NCBI GenBank assembly: GCA_039720395.1
Contig: CM077823.1
Location: forward strand, 5,818,909 to 5,882,908
From: Liquidambar formosana
Lineage: Eukaryota; Streptophyta; Magnoliopsida; Saxifragales; Altingiaceae
DNA length: 64,000 nucleotides
Direction of reading: 5' to 3'
Under the pieces are notes generated by a model. That model saw only the letters and a program-made list of their open reading frames with translations. It was not told where the DNA came from and did no database searches. A program made the translations under genes and the position numbers. This document shows positions 34,773 to 46,524 of the stretch, in pieces. Position 1 is the stretch's first letter; each line of letters begins with the position of its first letter.

Positions 34773-34775
<3 letters not shown>
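34261..34775. mobile_element. MITE with GGGGAGGGAT termini, long form
   Basis: Left GGGGAGGGATTCGTTTACAC; inward-read right end GAAGAAGGGATCCATGCATT then TACACTCGATGTAAAACTTT. Same family as 28399-28629 (shared GTAAAA(C/T)TTTTTA(T/C)TCTTACA). The centre holds two copies of a unit with CGATATCCGATTTACTT and CATGCATGAT, about 120 bp apart. It starts at a TA run and ends at a (TC)n run. Confidence 0.8.
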
Positions 34776-34827
<52 letters not shown>

Positions 34828-34831
34828 CACA

Positions 34832-35077
34832 CTCCTTCTGTCCCCAAAGTTAGGTTATTTTTACTCTTTTTGTTTTCTCAAAATGTTTGTCCACTTTGAA
34901 AAGTCAAATCATAATTTTTTAAAATTTTTCTATACGGCTTTGATATTTTAAGAATTACTTTTAATACAAAACCAAATCTCAAATTAAAGTTTAATGAGTT
35001 ATAAGTCAATGTAATGATGATATTTCTTAATTTTTGTATTTTGTTAAAGATGGTCTATCTTTATGAGACATAAAGAG
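34832..35077. mobile_element. Stowaway-like MITE, degenerate
   Basis: CTCCTTCTGTCCCCAAAGTT at the left and TTTATGAGACATAAAGAG|TA at the right. The body, for example CACTTTGAAAAGTCAAATCA, aligns with the MITE at 30717-30985. Confidence 0.7.
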
Positions 35078-35178
35078 TATTTATTATGGAATATTATAAA
35101 GGATATACACATTTTTAGGGTGCTCACAATTCAATTATAAAAATGAATGTATAGCCTTTTATTATATATAAAAATAAA

Positions 35179-35960
35179 TCTATATTACCTATAAAAAGAT
35201 GAATGTGAGAAAAACTTTTGATTGACTAATATATCCTTATTTTAATTTTTAAATACACAACTACCCTTCTGCATATATAGGAAATACAGCAATATAAAGC
35301 ATATACTTTAATAAGAATTCTAAGGAAACTATACAACTACCCTTCTACATATATAGGAAATATAGAAATATAAAACACATATCTTAATAAGAATTTTCAC
35401 AATCACAATCCATCAAATATACTCCAAAAAAACCCTAGCCGTCTAAAACACTTTTTCTTGGTGTCCTTTTAGCTTTACAATACCGGCGCATTCTCCAATC
35501 TTTTGGGCATTCAAACTTATCTACCTTGCATGATTACTGGATGCAGTAATGCTGGGGCAAGCCACAACACCATTAATCATACTATTCACATTGGCAATGT
35601 AGCATGGTAAGAATCTCAGTACTCGAAGGGGTGAACAAATAACCAAAGGAGATAGTGGGGCATGATGTGTAGTATAGAGTTTTGATTAATTAGAGACAAT
35701 CTATTTTTCTTTCTTCTATAAGGTTTGTGTCAGGTATGTGTTTAGGGCTTAGGGTGTTTTTTTTTTCCCATTTTCTTACAATCTATTGGAAACTATACAA
35801 CGACCCTTCTACATATGTAAAAAATATAACAATATAAAACACATACCTTAATAAGAATTCTAAGAAAACTATAATTCATATAATAATTAAATAAAACCAA
35901 ACCCAAATAGGAATTCTAAGGAAACGAAAACTCTAATTCGTATATAATAAATAAATAGCC
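35179..35960 (+). mobile_element. Helitron-like 5' part, family shared with 52490-52748
   Basis: Starts A|TCTATATTACCTATAAAAAG, a 5'-TC terminus like those of plant Helitrons. The first roughly 170 bp match the reverse complement of 52748-52490. A block ending AATAAGAATTCTAAGGAAAC is repeated at about 35276-35335, 35336-35395 and 35815-35880. A GC hairpin, ACGTGCAACGCACGT, at 37613-37627 could be a 3' end, but no CTRR terminus follows it. The full extent is therefore unknown. Confidence 0.45.
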
Positions 35961-37687
35961 AGATTGTAAATTCCACTTTTTCTATCAAGAGTAGCTTCAA
36001 TCTTCTCTCTTCCTTTTCCATTAATAGTGATTTCTCTCTTCTCTGGTAAGTTTTATAATATATATATGGTACTGTGCTGGAAATTTGTTGAGTTGGGTTT
36101 TGGTTTGAATGCTAATAATCACATTAGGCTTTATTTAATTTTGTTCCTCTATCTGAGAAATTAATTTTATGCAATCATATTTCATTTAAATTTTATATAT
36201 CTTTCCTAGAGTTTTTTTTTTTATTTAAGTTTTTGGTTTTGTATTTTTAATTTTTGCTGTGAGTATTTTCACTTACTTTTGATTTGATTGGTAGAGTTTC
36301 ATAAGCAATTTGCTAAAATGCTTTTGTGTTTGAATGCTAAACCCTTTATTTTACGTGGTAAATCATCTAATTATACTTTTTCTTTTGATGAAAAATTGCT
36401 CATGGAAATATCCGATGAGAATTGAAAAGCTATTTTATATGCTCATTCTCTTTCTAATTTTTTCTTGCTGATAAAAAATCCCTTGTAAGAGGTATGTATT
36501 TTATTTATTTATTTATTTTAAATGCTCAATCTCTATGTTGTCTTTATGAATTTTTCTTGGATATTAAAATTCTCTTCTCAAGACTACATTGTTTATGAGT
36601 GATTTGAGGGGTGGGTCAGAGAACAAAGGCCTTAGGTTTCTAAATGTTCTTGATGAGGCATCTTGCCTTATTTTTTGATTTGTAATTTTTCCCATTTTTT
36701 GAATCCTTAGACTAGTTTTCGTGCTATGTTATCTTTGGTTGTTTCAATTAATGGGATGCTAAGCTCCAATGATGCATTGTGGAATGTCTCACTACAAAGT
36801 GGGGATCTATAGATTCTTTAGCCAAAAATAAATAAATAAATAAATAAAATACAAAGAAATTGAAGAGAGGTAGTAGTAAAGTTTCATTTAGATGAAGTGA
36901 AATAATATCCCATGATAATAATATGGTGTTAAGACTATTATCTTTTTGAGCATGTACTTGTTCTTTAAGTAATCCAAAATGTATTAGAATTTGTTGATGT
37001 ATAAGTCACATTATATAAACTACTAATTCATTAATAAATTTAGTCTATTCTTTTGCATATAATTTCTACGATACAATGGATTTGCGATATGGTTAACAAT
37101 TCAACCAAATTAAATTCTCTCTAGAGATTAAGTATATACTTTCTCCATTTATTTTGGTTTTAATTATTCTCTTTTTTATTTCTTCATTGATATGTTTCTT
37201 ATTGTAAGTGTGTAAAAAATTGGTAGACAATAAATAAATTATTTGTCAAGATTCTTGGTAGTTATGTGTCATTATGTATTAGCATTTCTTTTCAGATCAT
37301 TTGATGTACACGAACTAAAACCTTATACGGAGTAATAAATAATTTCTTAATATTTCAAATCTTCACACTTGATATGGATTAAATGTTAAAGAACAAATAG
37401 CCGCATAACCTTCCTTAAGTAAATAAAGTTTATATTTAATCGATATGGACAATATTGAAGAGATAATTACCACTAGATGAGGGGCTATGCTACATAAAGA
37501 AGGTCAATCTCTATTCAAGCTAAAAAGATCTTGGGAAGCATCAATCTTTTATATGTTTATTTAGGAAAAATAATTGATGATCTTTAAATCATTTTATTGT
37601 TGACAAAAAATCCACGTGCAACGCACGTGTGATATTTAAACCATTAATTATATTGTTTTAGTGATCAGTGACCAAATAATAAGTGAC
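35961..37687. other. AT-rich DNA, possible Helitron interior
   Basis: No coding block recognised. It holds a leader-like CT-rich stretch ending in a possible GGTAAG donor near 36048, a (TTTA)n run near 36505 and an (AAAT)n run near 36826. Confidence 0.4.
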
Positions 37688-37893
37688 TAAGGGTAATTCG
37701 GGCATTTACATAAATAAAAAAATAAGCATGATGTCGTCTAACTGAGATGGATTTTGTGACTGCCGTTACACTGAAGGAGTGTTTTTGTACTTTATTTTTG
37801 TAAAGGAGGGGGTCTTAGTGTATTTTTAGAAATGAGAAAGGGTGTGTCAATTGTTGTCGGATATTAAAAGAGGTGTAAATGTAACTTACCCTT
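37688..37893. mobile_element. Short TIR element (MITE)
   Basis: Left AAGGGTAATTCGGGCATTTA and inward-read right end AAGGGTAAGTTACATTTACA form an imperfect inverted terminus pair, about 206 bp apart. Superfamily not fixed. Confidence 0.5.
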
Positions 37894-39370
37894 AAACATA
37901 TTTTAATTGACACATGCCTTTTCTCGAATCTTAATAATTAATCTATTGTGGTCCTATTCGGTGCATCCATTCAAACAGCATAGGAGTAGATGGTTCAAGA
38001 TATTAGGCGTCGAGTTGGCAGAGATCTTGATTCCGACCTGGCCCACTTGGGTCCCTACGTTTATTTGGTGGCTAAAAATTTTTTTTTTTTTAAAAAGGTT
38101 TTTTTTTTTTAATTAATGAATGATTGGATGGTTGAGATTTAAAGTTGTAAAAGTTATCCATTAAGATCATTTTGGTCATTTCAATTGCAACTTTTTCATC
38201 TTTTTATCTAAATCATCCAACTTCTCATTCAATCGTGTGGATGAACAGAGCACAATGCTAAATTTTATCAACATAGCACCAAATCCAAACTCATCTTGAC
38301 TACTTTATTACCCTTGAGGGCCTTGACTCCTTACCTAGAACCAATTTTATAAGCGACTCTAAGAATTTCCATTCATAAGATCTACGGAATTTTTTTTTTT
38401 TTTTTTTTTTTTTTGTCAAGAAGGGTATCTGAGGCTTTGATTTCAACTAATCCTTTCGGTATGTACAATCCTCCCGTCCCACACATACTGGGTATTACCA
38501 TGCCCTTTGGACCTTGGAGTAATCCCAAAGAAAATCAATGCTTTTGTGAAGTTTTGAATACTTAATGTACGCTTCCTGAGGTGTTTATCAAAACTCTTAC
38601 TAGGCTAACCTCTTAAATTTAGACACGCAATTAAAATGTTCTCTTGTTCTCCTTTGGCCCCTTTGAAAATTTTATTTTTTTTTAAGGAGACTTTGACCTT
38701 TTGGTCATTTTTCAAATTGTAACTGACATGGATTTGTCTTTTGAAAAAAAAACAAAGGTCCAACTTGGCTGCTCTCATCTATTGGCCAATATGATGCGTC
38801 CACCAGTAAATTGGCTTGGTAGTCATGGCTCTCGTTCAGAAATGAAAAAAAGACCCAACTATTGTAGTGTGAACACGATCTGAACATATACTTCGGTTTG
38901 TCTTGGTGTAACTAAATCCAGACTGGTCACATGGTGGTGTTAAATATGATATGTACTTTGGTCTTTGTTTAAAATGATGAAAATCTTTTTATTTCCTTAT
39001 TTTTATAAGTACTGAAAACTTGATATATAGATTATAGAACACGAAATTTACTCTTTTTTTTTTCTTTTTTTTTTTTTTTTGCTATTAAATAAGAAATTTA
39101 CTTACTCGATAGTCCTCGCTTTCACAAGTAACCAAACCAGCCTAGCGATGGGTGACGGTGGAAATTGCATCCATCTGTTGTTTTATTTCATTTTATTTTT
39201 TTATTCCTAGTCGTATCCTTTACCGCGTATCCCATCCTTCCTCACCGGCCACTAGGCTATGCCAATAGAGTACAAGCTAGGCCATTGGCAACTTTTAAAT
39301 AAAGTTAAACAAATTATTTTTATAAGTACTCTGTCCCACTACAATTGACCCCAAATATCTTCCTCTAAGT
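37894..39370. other. Intergenic DNA, no gene seen
   Basis: Short open frames only. Poly-T/A runs at 38080-38110, 38391-38414 and 39054-39080. Nothing recognised. Confidence 0.45.
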
Positions 39371-39775
39371 CTTTGTTTAGTAGAGAGGAAAAGTGGAAAA
39401 GGGGAAAGAAGGAAGAAAAAGAAGTGGGAATGAGACATATTCCTTCGTCGGGTTAGAAAAAAAAAAAAAAAAAAAAAAAAAGAAAAGAAAAGAGAAGGGA
39501 AAAGAAGCTAGGATGACCTTTCATTTCAACCCACCTAAATCTTTCCTACCAAAAGTGGGAGAGAGTGGATGGAAATGTGGAGTGCTAGTTGGTGCAACAA
39601 AAATACCATTCCAATATAATTATTCAATTCTCTCTACGAGGTTATAATAGTAAAATACATAATTATTTCTTTTCATTCATTTCCATCATTTTCCTCTTAC
39701 CAAACAAAAAGGAATGAAAGAATGTTTCATTCATTCATTTTTTTTTTTTTCCCTATCCTCCCTACTAAACAGAGC
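39371..39775. mobile_element. MITE with TTTAGTAGAGAGGA termini
   Basis: Left CTTTGTTTAGTAGAGAGGAA; inward-read right end TGCTCTGTTTAGTAGGGAGG. About 405 bp with a long A run at 39460-39481. A related left arm (AGTCTTAGTAGAGAAGAAAC) lies at about 48583 inside the CACTA element. Confidence 0.7.
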
Positions 39776-40000
39776 ATAAGGTAGCCAAGATGGATCTTGC
39801 TTCAAATGAGATTTTTCAAATAAGCATCCAGTTGTATAAAAAGTGGAAACCAACTTCATGAATGAAGGTCCCATTCCCACGTGAAAGATGTGGTAAATTC
39901 TCCGAGGATGAGATAATTATTTTTCAAATCGAATATCATTAATAATGCCCTAAAAATGATGGTAAGGTGATTGAAGTGATTTCAAAACATAAAACACTGA

Positions 40001-40235
40001 TGCCATGTGTGTTTGATTGGAATGGAATGAATGGAATAGAATCTTATTCCAATTCATTCTGAACAACATGTTTGGATAAGATAATTAAATGGGAATGGAA
40101 TCAAATAATAGTAGTGAATTATAATGATATTCATTCCGTAATGTTTATTTCAATTTCAATTTCATTTTAAGTTATTTTAAGCATGGAATCAGATTCCATT
40201 CCTACCCATTCCATTCCAATCATATAAACATGGCC
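40001..40235. mobile_element. MITE with GGAATGGAATG arms
   Basis: Left GCCATGTGTGTTTGATTGGA then ATGGAATGAATGG; inward-read right end GGCCATGTTTATATGATTGG then AATGGAATGGGTAGG. 235 bp with no coding capacity. hAT-like by terminus style. Confidence 0.8.
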
Positions 40236-41036
40236 TGAGAAGAATCCAAACACCCCCAACCCCTATAGGAGTTTGGATTTCCTGCTATGTTAGTGTTGTA
40301 AAAACAGGCTTTTTTCCCTAAATATAGAACAGGGAATTGACTTCGGCAGTCTTTGGTCTTCACAAATAATCAAACCAGCCAGTGGGTGCCAATGTGAACA
40401 TATATCCTCTCGATTTGTCTCCTTGTAAATATAGATTAGCGTACCCAACCTGGCACAATGTGATCCCAAGCGAACCTGCCGACAAAACTTGTGCATCCTC
40501 CAATAATCTGTACGTATGTCCCCACCCACGCACCCACCCAAAAAAAAAAAAAAAAGATTGGGATCTATGTCCCCCCCAACCACCCCCACCCAAAAAAAAA
40601 AAAAATAAATACATAAAAGATTGAAGAAAAAGAGAAAACATAAAAGAATTGCTAATATTTATTTTGCAATCAACCAAATCCAATGAGACTTGTTTGTAGG
40701 AGCAAGTGTACAGAAATTTCGCATAATCTAATGAGGATGATCTTGCAATTTAATTCGCATGCTCTCATTTTCACAATGCCTTTGGTGGTAAATCTATTGA
40801 AAGAAATTGGGTGGAATTGTCGTATTAAGGCCCTGTTTGGGAAAACTATAACTTTTGTTTTTAGAAAAAAGCAGAAGAGGTTTAGAAGTTACGAGTAGTA
40901 GAAAAGAATCAGTCTCTGTTTGGAAACTGTATTCAAAAGTGCTATTAGAGTTTAAAGTGATTTTTTGTCTGTTTAGAAAGAACATTTGCTATTATTATTA
41001 TAATTTTAAATTGACTGAACTGTCCCTTGTAATAAA
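40236..41036. other. Intergenic DNA, no gene seen
   Basis: Poly-A runs at 40541-40554 and 40592-40604 follow C-rich runs. A GGCCCTGTTTGGGAAAACTA start at 40830 resembles a hAT-type terminus, but no partner was found. Confidence 0.4.

Positions 41037-41092
<56 letters not shown>
41037..41092. repeat. (TA)n microsatellite
   Basis: About 28 TA units. Confidence 0.95.
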
Positions 41093-41095
<3 letters not shown>

Positions 41096-41337
41096 CTCTA
41101 TTTGGTATTAGTAGTGATTTTTATTTATTTATTTATTAATATTAATGATTGGGGGTATCTTACACCGTACTCTTATCGAAATTTGAGCTCAAACTATTAT
41201 AAAATCAGTGACAAAAATAATAAATCAAACTCAAACTCACACCACTTTTTGCATAAAAGCCATTACCCATAAAATTATCTGCAATAACTGATTAAACTAC
41301 GTACCCATTAAATGATAAGGGGGAAAAAAAAACAATA

Positions 41338-41870
41338 GAGGGCTTGTTTGGGCGTCTAATTCTTGATTAATTAACAATTTAAGAAATTTTACATAAGATT
41401 GAAGACATAAATCCATTACCTTGAATTAAAATATTTTAGGTTGTTGAAGTTATCACTATATTTAAGGTTATAAAATCAATTCTAAGGAATTCATGAAAGG
41501 TTGCTATTTTAAATTTCCACTCTAAAGGGCTGTTTGAGAACTTCAAAAACTGGATCAAACTTGGTCCAATTCTATCTGGTTTTTTAATAAACCAACTCAC
41601 AATTGGTTTGAAAAAAACTGTGTTTATGCTTTATTTAAAACAAAGCTGAACTGTTTAGCAGGAAAAAGAGACTTATCAAACAGTATGAAATCAAAACAAG
41701 CCAGACTTATCCTCAGCTAGCCAGGTTTTCAGGTTTTCCAAATAGCCCCTTATTTGTGATGATGACTATTATTTTCTTGAATTTGTTAATTCAAGATGAT
41801 GGATTGTGCTTTCAATATTATGTAAAATTTCTTGAATTGTTTAATTTCAAATTGGACAACCAAACAGCTC
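41338..41870. mobile_element. hAT-like MITE carrying a second MITE
   Basis: The outer arms contain AATTTAAGAAATTTTACATA (left) and inward-read AATTCAAGAAATTTTACATA (right), with GGGCTTGTTTGGGC and GAGCTGTTTGGTTG at the ends. About 305 bp without the nested MITE at 41524-41751. Confidence 0.75.
41524..41751. mobile_element. Nested hAT-like MITE
   Basis: Starts AAAGGGCTGTTTGAGAA; inward-read right end AAGGGGCTATTTGGAAAACC. 228 bp, lying in the middle of the larger MITE, so it inserted later. Confidence 0.7.
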
Positions 41871-41934
41871 AAGGGAATGTATAGGCATGCATAAAGCAAA
41901 CACCACCCCTCTAATGTATATATACGAATCAAAA

Positions 41935-42592
41935 GTTAAATGGAAGTAATATGCAACTCTCAATCTTTTCAATTAATTACCAACAGAGATTTCAAAAGAA
42001 AAAGAAACGTCTTTGATCATTTTCCATATAAGCAATATATACATTACTCAACTTTATGACTTGCCATGTTAAAAAAATAAAAAAAAAAAATGTAAAATAA
42101 GAGTTTACCCAAATACAAAATTCTTGTAGCCAAAAGCAACTAAAAGGTAAATTAAAATAAAATTGCTAGCTCTTTCCATGTTCCAACGGCAGGTAACGAA
42201 ATTGCTCACACTAGCTAGCTTTACGAAATTGCTCTTTCCATCTTTGGTTGGATTGTGTTTGAAGCAGCTAGAAGCGAATAATATAAAGGTAAAATGAATT
42301 AGCAGCTTTTAAAAGCTACAAATTCATTTCGTGTGATCAGTGAAAGTGTCAAAACAGTTCAGAGTAGTTTTTCAAGCAAGGCAGTGACTGCTAACATTGT
42401 GATTTGTGACTGTGTTTTTCTCTTATTCCAGCATATATTCGTAGCTTGGCACCTCGAATTTAAGAGGAGCTAGGGTACGTATAGCGTGCCAAAAAAGATT
42501 TGATCTTTCCAACTGTGGCAGATTCAAACTAATTCATCCAAGTGCTTCAAATTGATTATTGAACCAAAACCTTCTGATTTCGAATTAGAACC
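41935..42592. repeat. Duplicated segment, copy A (uninterrupted)
   Basis: About 650 bp that reappear in the same order and orientation between 44925 and 54781. Shared phrases: AGATTTCAAAAGAAAAA, AATAATATAAAGGTAAAATG, CTACAAATTCATTTCGTGTG, and TCTTTCCAACTGTGGCAGAT. It could be an old LTR pair or a local duplication; neither TG/CA ends nor a target duplication decide this. Confidence 0.8.
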
Positions 42593-43246
42593 TAAACTTT
42601 CAACAGTTGGTTTCGTAAAATACAAGTTACAGATAAGAGTTTAGAGTACACTTGATGCAAAGTTGCATTAAGTGTACTTTTTATTTATTTATTAACTAAC
42701 AATTAGGAGTATCTCAAGCCTTACTACCATTGAACATTTAGCCCAAACTATTCCCCTAACAGCCCATGGGAGACGTCTCATACCCATGCATCAAGTGCAT
42801 TTGATAATAAAAGGATTATATATATATATATATATATATAGATATATATATATATCTTTTACTTCTCTGTTTGTAAAAATTGTCTACTTTTAAATAAAAA
42901 TAAATTAAAAAACATATTTTTTAAGGTGCCCTATTATATGCGTTAATACTTTTCTTACTTTATTTTTTTGTATTCCAATTTCGCCCCAGTAATTTGTAGT
43001 ATAACAACAGGCGTTATAAAAAATTAGATAACTAAGAGTCTCTTCCCAAACAAGAGGTCTTGGGTTCAACTCTCACAACTCTCCGTCAAGGCCACCCCTA
43101 TAGACTTATGTCCTCTGATTGCCCAATGCATGTGGGACGAGGGAACTGCATAATCGGGTGCATTAGCATCCCATGGAAACTCCTAATATCAAAAAAAAAA
43201 AAAAAGCTAATTAAAGCTATGCCATGTGAAGAAAATAAAAACTAGG
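42593..43246. other. Spacer with (TA)n and a SINE-like sequence
   Basis: (TA)n at about 42818-42854. No gene seen; SINE-like sequence annotated separately. Confidence 0.5.
43029..43203 (+). mobile_element. SINE-like sequence, tRNA-derived
   Basis: A B-box-like GGTTCAACTCT at 43072-43082 and an A-run tail at 43190-43204. The body (CCCAATGCATGTGGGACGAG) fits a plant SINE. No target duplication was found and the A box is weak. Confidence 0.4.
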
Positions 43247-44295
43247 GGGTTTTGGCCACAAGTCCTTAAAATGGGAATTGCATAGGCAAAAGTCTAAAAA
43301 CAAAACTTATATTGCATGAAGTCCACCAAATATTCGTGTGACAAAAATGCCCCCATAGTGCTCATAAAGAAACATGTATCCTGCACATGTGTCTTTGGCC
43401 CATAAATTAAGGAGAGAATCTTGGTTATAATATTTCCGAAATTTGTGCTCATAAATTAAGGAGACAATTTGGGATTTTGAGCTATAATATTTCCAAAAAT
43501 TGCAAGCAGTTATATGAATAATAAATGATGCATATATTTTGGTGCTCAAATTGTTAATATTTTTTTATAGGAAGATATTTTATGGGTTGGAAACCAGTTA
43601 CATGAATGAAAAATGATGCATATATTTTGTGAAAATAATGTTATTATTTACATATAACTATGTTGGTAACAATTACATGTAATTGTTATAGTTTTTTGTC
43701 TATAGTTACATGCAATTGTTTTCTTTTTTGATAACAGTTGCATGTAATTGTTTATAACAAGTTCTTAAGATAATTTCAAATTTAAATAGTAAATAAAAGT
43801 ATTGAAAACAATTACATCTATACACAGTTACATTTGATAAACTAAAAATGACAAGTGTTAAAATTAGTTATGCGTAATTGTTCTAAATTCAAAAACCTAA
43901 AACAATTTTTAATGTGTTTTCCAAACATTTGTGTTATTGGATAACTGAGCTTTTTCCAAGCATGTAACTTTATCTTTTGCTTATAATTCAAGTGGGTCAC
44001 ATAGAAAACTTAATAAAAAAATTTTAGAACACAAACTATAAAATGTTATCTTGCTCCGTGATATCTTTTCAAAATTCAAATTTGAATAGTGGGTAATATT
44101 TTTCAAATATGAAATCTTCTCAATTACCGTGTATCATGGAGCAAAACCCAAAATACATGCCATAACATAATGAGACTTCTTACCAATACAGTCAATAGGG
44201 CACATATGTCATTAAAAGAAAAAATAAATCTAATTTACAATGAAACATTAATGTTCCAACTCATTTTTGGACTTGTGGCTGGATAAGAAATTTAA
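43247..44295. mobile_element. Possible Mutator-like non-autonomous element
   Basis: Left GGGTTTTGGCCACAAGTCCT; inward-read right end CCAGCCACAAGTCCAAAAAT. The terminus style equals that at 14850. The inside is non-coding and rich in ATTACATGTAATTG-type palindromes (43660-43880). No target duplication fixed. Confidence 0.35.
43667..43688. repeat. 22-bp perfect palindrome
   Basis: The core AACAATTACATGTAATTGTT is extended by T and A. Partial copies (AGTTACATGCAATTGTT, AGTTGCATGTAATTGTT) follow within 80 bp. Confidence 0.9.
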
Positions 44296-44462
44296 GAGGA
44301 CTTTTACCTCCATTAAGTCCTTACATATGGACTTCCCACTAATTTCCTCTAAAAACTATTATTGTGAGACATAAGAAGTATTATAAAGAGAAACGTACAC
44401 CTTCTTAGGGTGTTCACAATTTTGTTATAAAAGGCCAATGCCATGTGAAGCAACATAAACAT

Positions 44463-44569
44463 TAAGCCAGTGGGACTAGCCTAGTGGTGAGGGAGGGTGG
44501 GAAAAAGGTTAGGAGTACGATAGGTTAGGGGTTCGAACCCCTCCCAATGTACCCAAAAAAAAAAAAAAG
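44463..44569 (+). mobile_element. tRNA-derived SINE with 13-bp target duplication
   Basis: A-box-like TAGCCTAGTGGTGAGGG (44478-44494) and B box GGTTCGAACCCC (44530-44541), spacing as in a tRNA-type polymerase III promoter, then an A tail (44555-44568). Flanked by exact GCAACATAAACAT at 44450-44462 and 44570-44582. At 107 bp it is very short for a SINE. Confidence 0.88.
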
Positions 44570-44639
44570 GCAACATAAACATCACATTAAAAAATCAACT
44601 GACTTGAATTGTCTTAAAAGACATATTTGCCCGTTTTTA

Positions 44640-44890
44640 ATGGCCTATAACATTAGTTACATTAATTGAGTTTCAAACTTATAAAATATCGTTACTTTCA
44701 TTTTACATGTCGCTTTTCTATAAAATTTATATTTTTGGAATTTGATGATTAAGATTTTCGACACCATACGTTAGTTACATCAATTAATTTTTAAATTTCA
44801 AAATATAATTATTTTCGTTATATATGTCACTTTTCTATAAAATTTATATTTTTGGAATCCAATCATTGAGATTTTCAGCACCATCCACAT
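44640..44890. repeat. 118-bp tandem duplication
   Basis: TTAGTTACAT at 44653 and 44771 begins two copies that also share TTTTCTATAAAATTTATATT and TTTTTGGAAT. Each copy carries the dispersed AAAATTTATATTTTTGGAAT phrase also seen near 15225 and 21250. Confidence 0.85.
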
Positions 44891-45005
44891 GATGAAAATT
44901 TAAATGAAGGTATCACTCAACACAATCTTTTCAATTTACCAACAAAGATTTCAAAAGAAAAAAAAAATTTAATTCTTTGATTTTCCATATAAGCAACATA
45001 AATTG

Positions 45006-46524
45006 TTGTAAGCGCCGTGCCTTGAACCACGCTGGCTCAGGAGTACGCCACTAACCACAGATGATTAGGGCGGAGAAGGAGTCGCCACCCGATTTGGCTT
45101 CGGGAACCAATTGACCCTTAGGAAGGGTCTAACTTACCATAACCAGAGATTGTTCGGGTTTGGAGCTAGGGTACGTGGATGGGAAGGTGTTAGGCACCCA
45201 TCTACACCCGGCCGAAGCCGGCCCCCACATGTACTTATTGGCTTTAATTAAAAAGGACTTAATTAGGTTCAACCGTATTCAAGCAATTATGCAATTGAAA
45301 TCAATTAATGGCACGCAAATGATGAGGAAAAAAAAAAAAAAAAGAAGGATTAAAACAAAAGATGTGAATATACATATATACAAGAAAGAAGATTTGAAAA
45401 CTAACAGAAATGCTCACGCTGCCTGCAAAAGAGGAAACAAGTTAATCTGCAAAAATAGAGCCATACACGTACGTGCATATGGTAAGCACGTACATGCATC
45501 CCATGTGCACGTACGTACATGCCTCAGTGCTATGCTACAGATCCATGCCCATCATGTCATACAGGATTCAAATAAACCTATGACCTTAATATATGTAGAA
45601 ATATGTGATTCAAAAAAATGGAAATATCCTAAATCTAAATGACGGAATAGCTCACGCATATAAACAAACGATGCTCATGTATAGTGGCCTAAATCATGTA
45701 AAACTGAATGCCAGAATTAACTAATGGATCTTGTGCAACCCTATGCATTTGAAACGGGTGAAGAATCCATTCAAACCTTAAATGCATAAGTAAATCAATG
45801 CCAGATTAAATCTAAACACATCCTAAATGCGAGCATTGAATGAAAGGATATACATACGGATGCCATGTTCAGTTTATGCAATATCATGAATCATCATGCT
45901 AGATCATTAATTGAAAACGAAATTAAAAGTTAAAAGCCATTACCCTCAGGTACGGGCAGCAACAATTCTATCACCGACTTGCCTTCTAGACTTCTTGCAG
46001 TCACAACAATGAGTTTTCGGAGTTTTCGGGGGTAGAGGCTGGGTGCAAAAGTTCGATCACTTCTCTTGGGTGAAAGTGGCGTATATATAGGCAAGGTATT
46101 AGGGTTTATTTCAGAGTTCATTAGGGTTTCTCAGCCGTCACAAGGTAGTTGTCAGCACAAGGGCTTCACAAAGAAAGAAATGATTTGGGGGGAAATGCTA
46201 AGAATTCGAAAATAAAGGGTATGATCGTACGTGCATGGAAGATGCACGTACGTGTATAAACAATTCTCGTATGATCATGGGGTATCAAAAGGTATCAAAA
46301 AGCTATGTTGGAAAACAAAAGGCATGATCGTACGTGCATGGAAGATGCATGTACGTGCATGAAACATGCTCGTACGATCATGAGGTATCAAAAGGTATCA
46401 AAAAGCTGTGTTGTGCCTGCATGGGTCCTTCAGGCTCGCGTGTGGTAGTTCATCTACTGTTGCCCTTCATCATTGGGTTTAAAGGTGGTCCAAAATGTCA
46501 GGCGATACAAAATTGGGTGTCAAC
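45006..46524 (-). mobile_element. Solo-LTR-like insertion with AATTG target duplication
   Basis: Exact AATTG flanks (45001-45005 and 46525-46529). Read on the minus strand the insert begins TTGACACCCAATTTTGTATC (with GTTG across the boundary) and ends GGCACGGCGCTTACAA, resembling a long plant LTR of the TGTTGACACCC type. Copy A of the duplicated segment lacks it. No gag-pol is inside. Short + frames there are not credible genes. Termini are off the usual TG/CA by one or two bases if the duplication is taken literally. Confidence 0.65.
46221..46411. repeat. 103-bp tandem duplication with CGTACGTGCATG motifs
   Basis: ATGATCGTACGTGCATGGAA occurs at 46221 and 46324, each followed by TGCACGTACGTG or a variant and by GGTATCAAAAGGTATCAAAA. 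Similar CACGTACGTGCA motifs cluster at 45466-45520 in the same insert. Confidence 0.9.

Noticed and set aside
44463..44555. Functional tRNA gene
   Set aside because: A and B boxes are present but no cloverleaf stems can be formed, and it has an A tail and a 13-bp target duplication, so it is a SINE.
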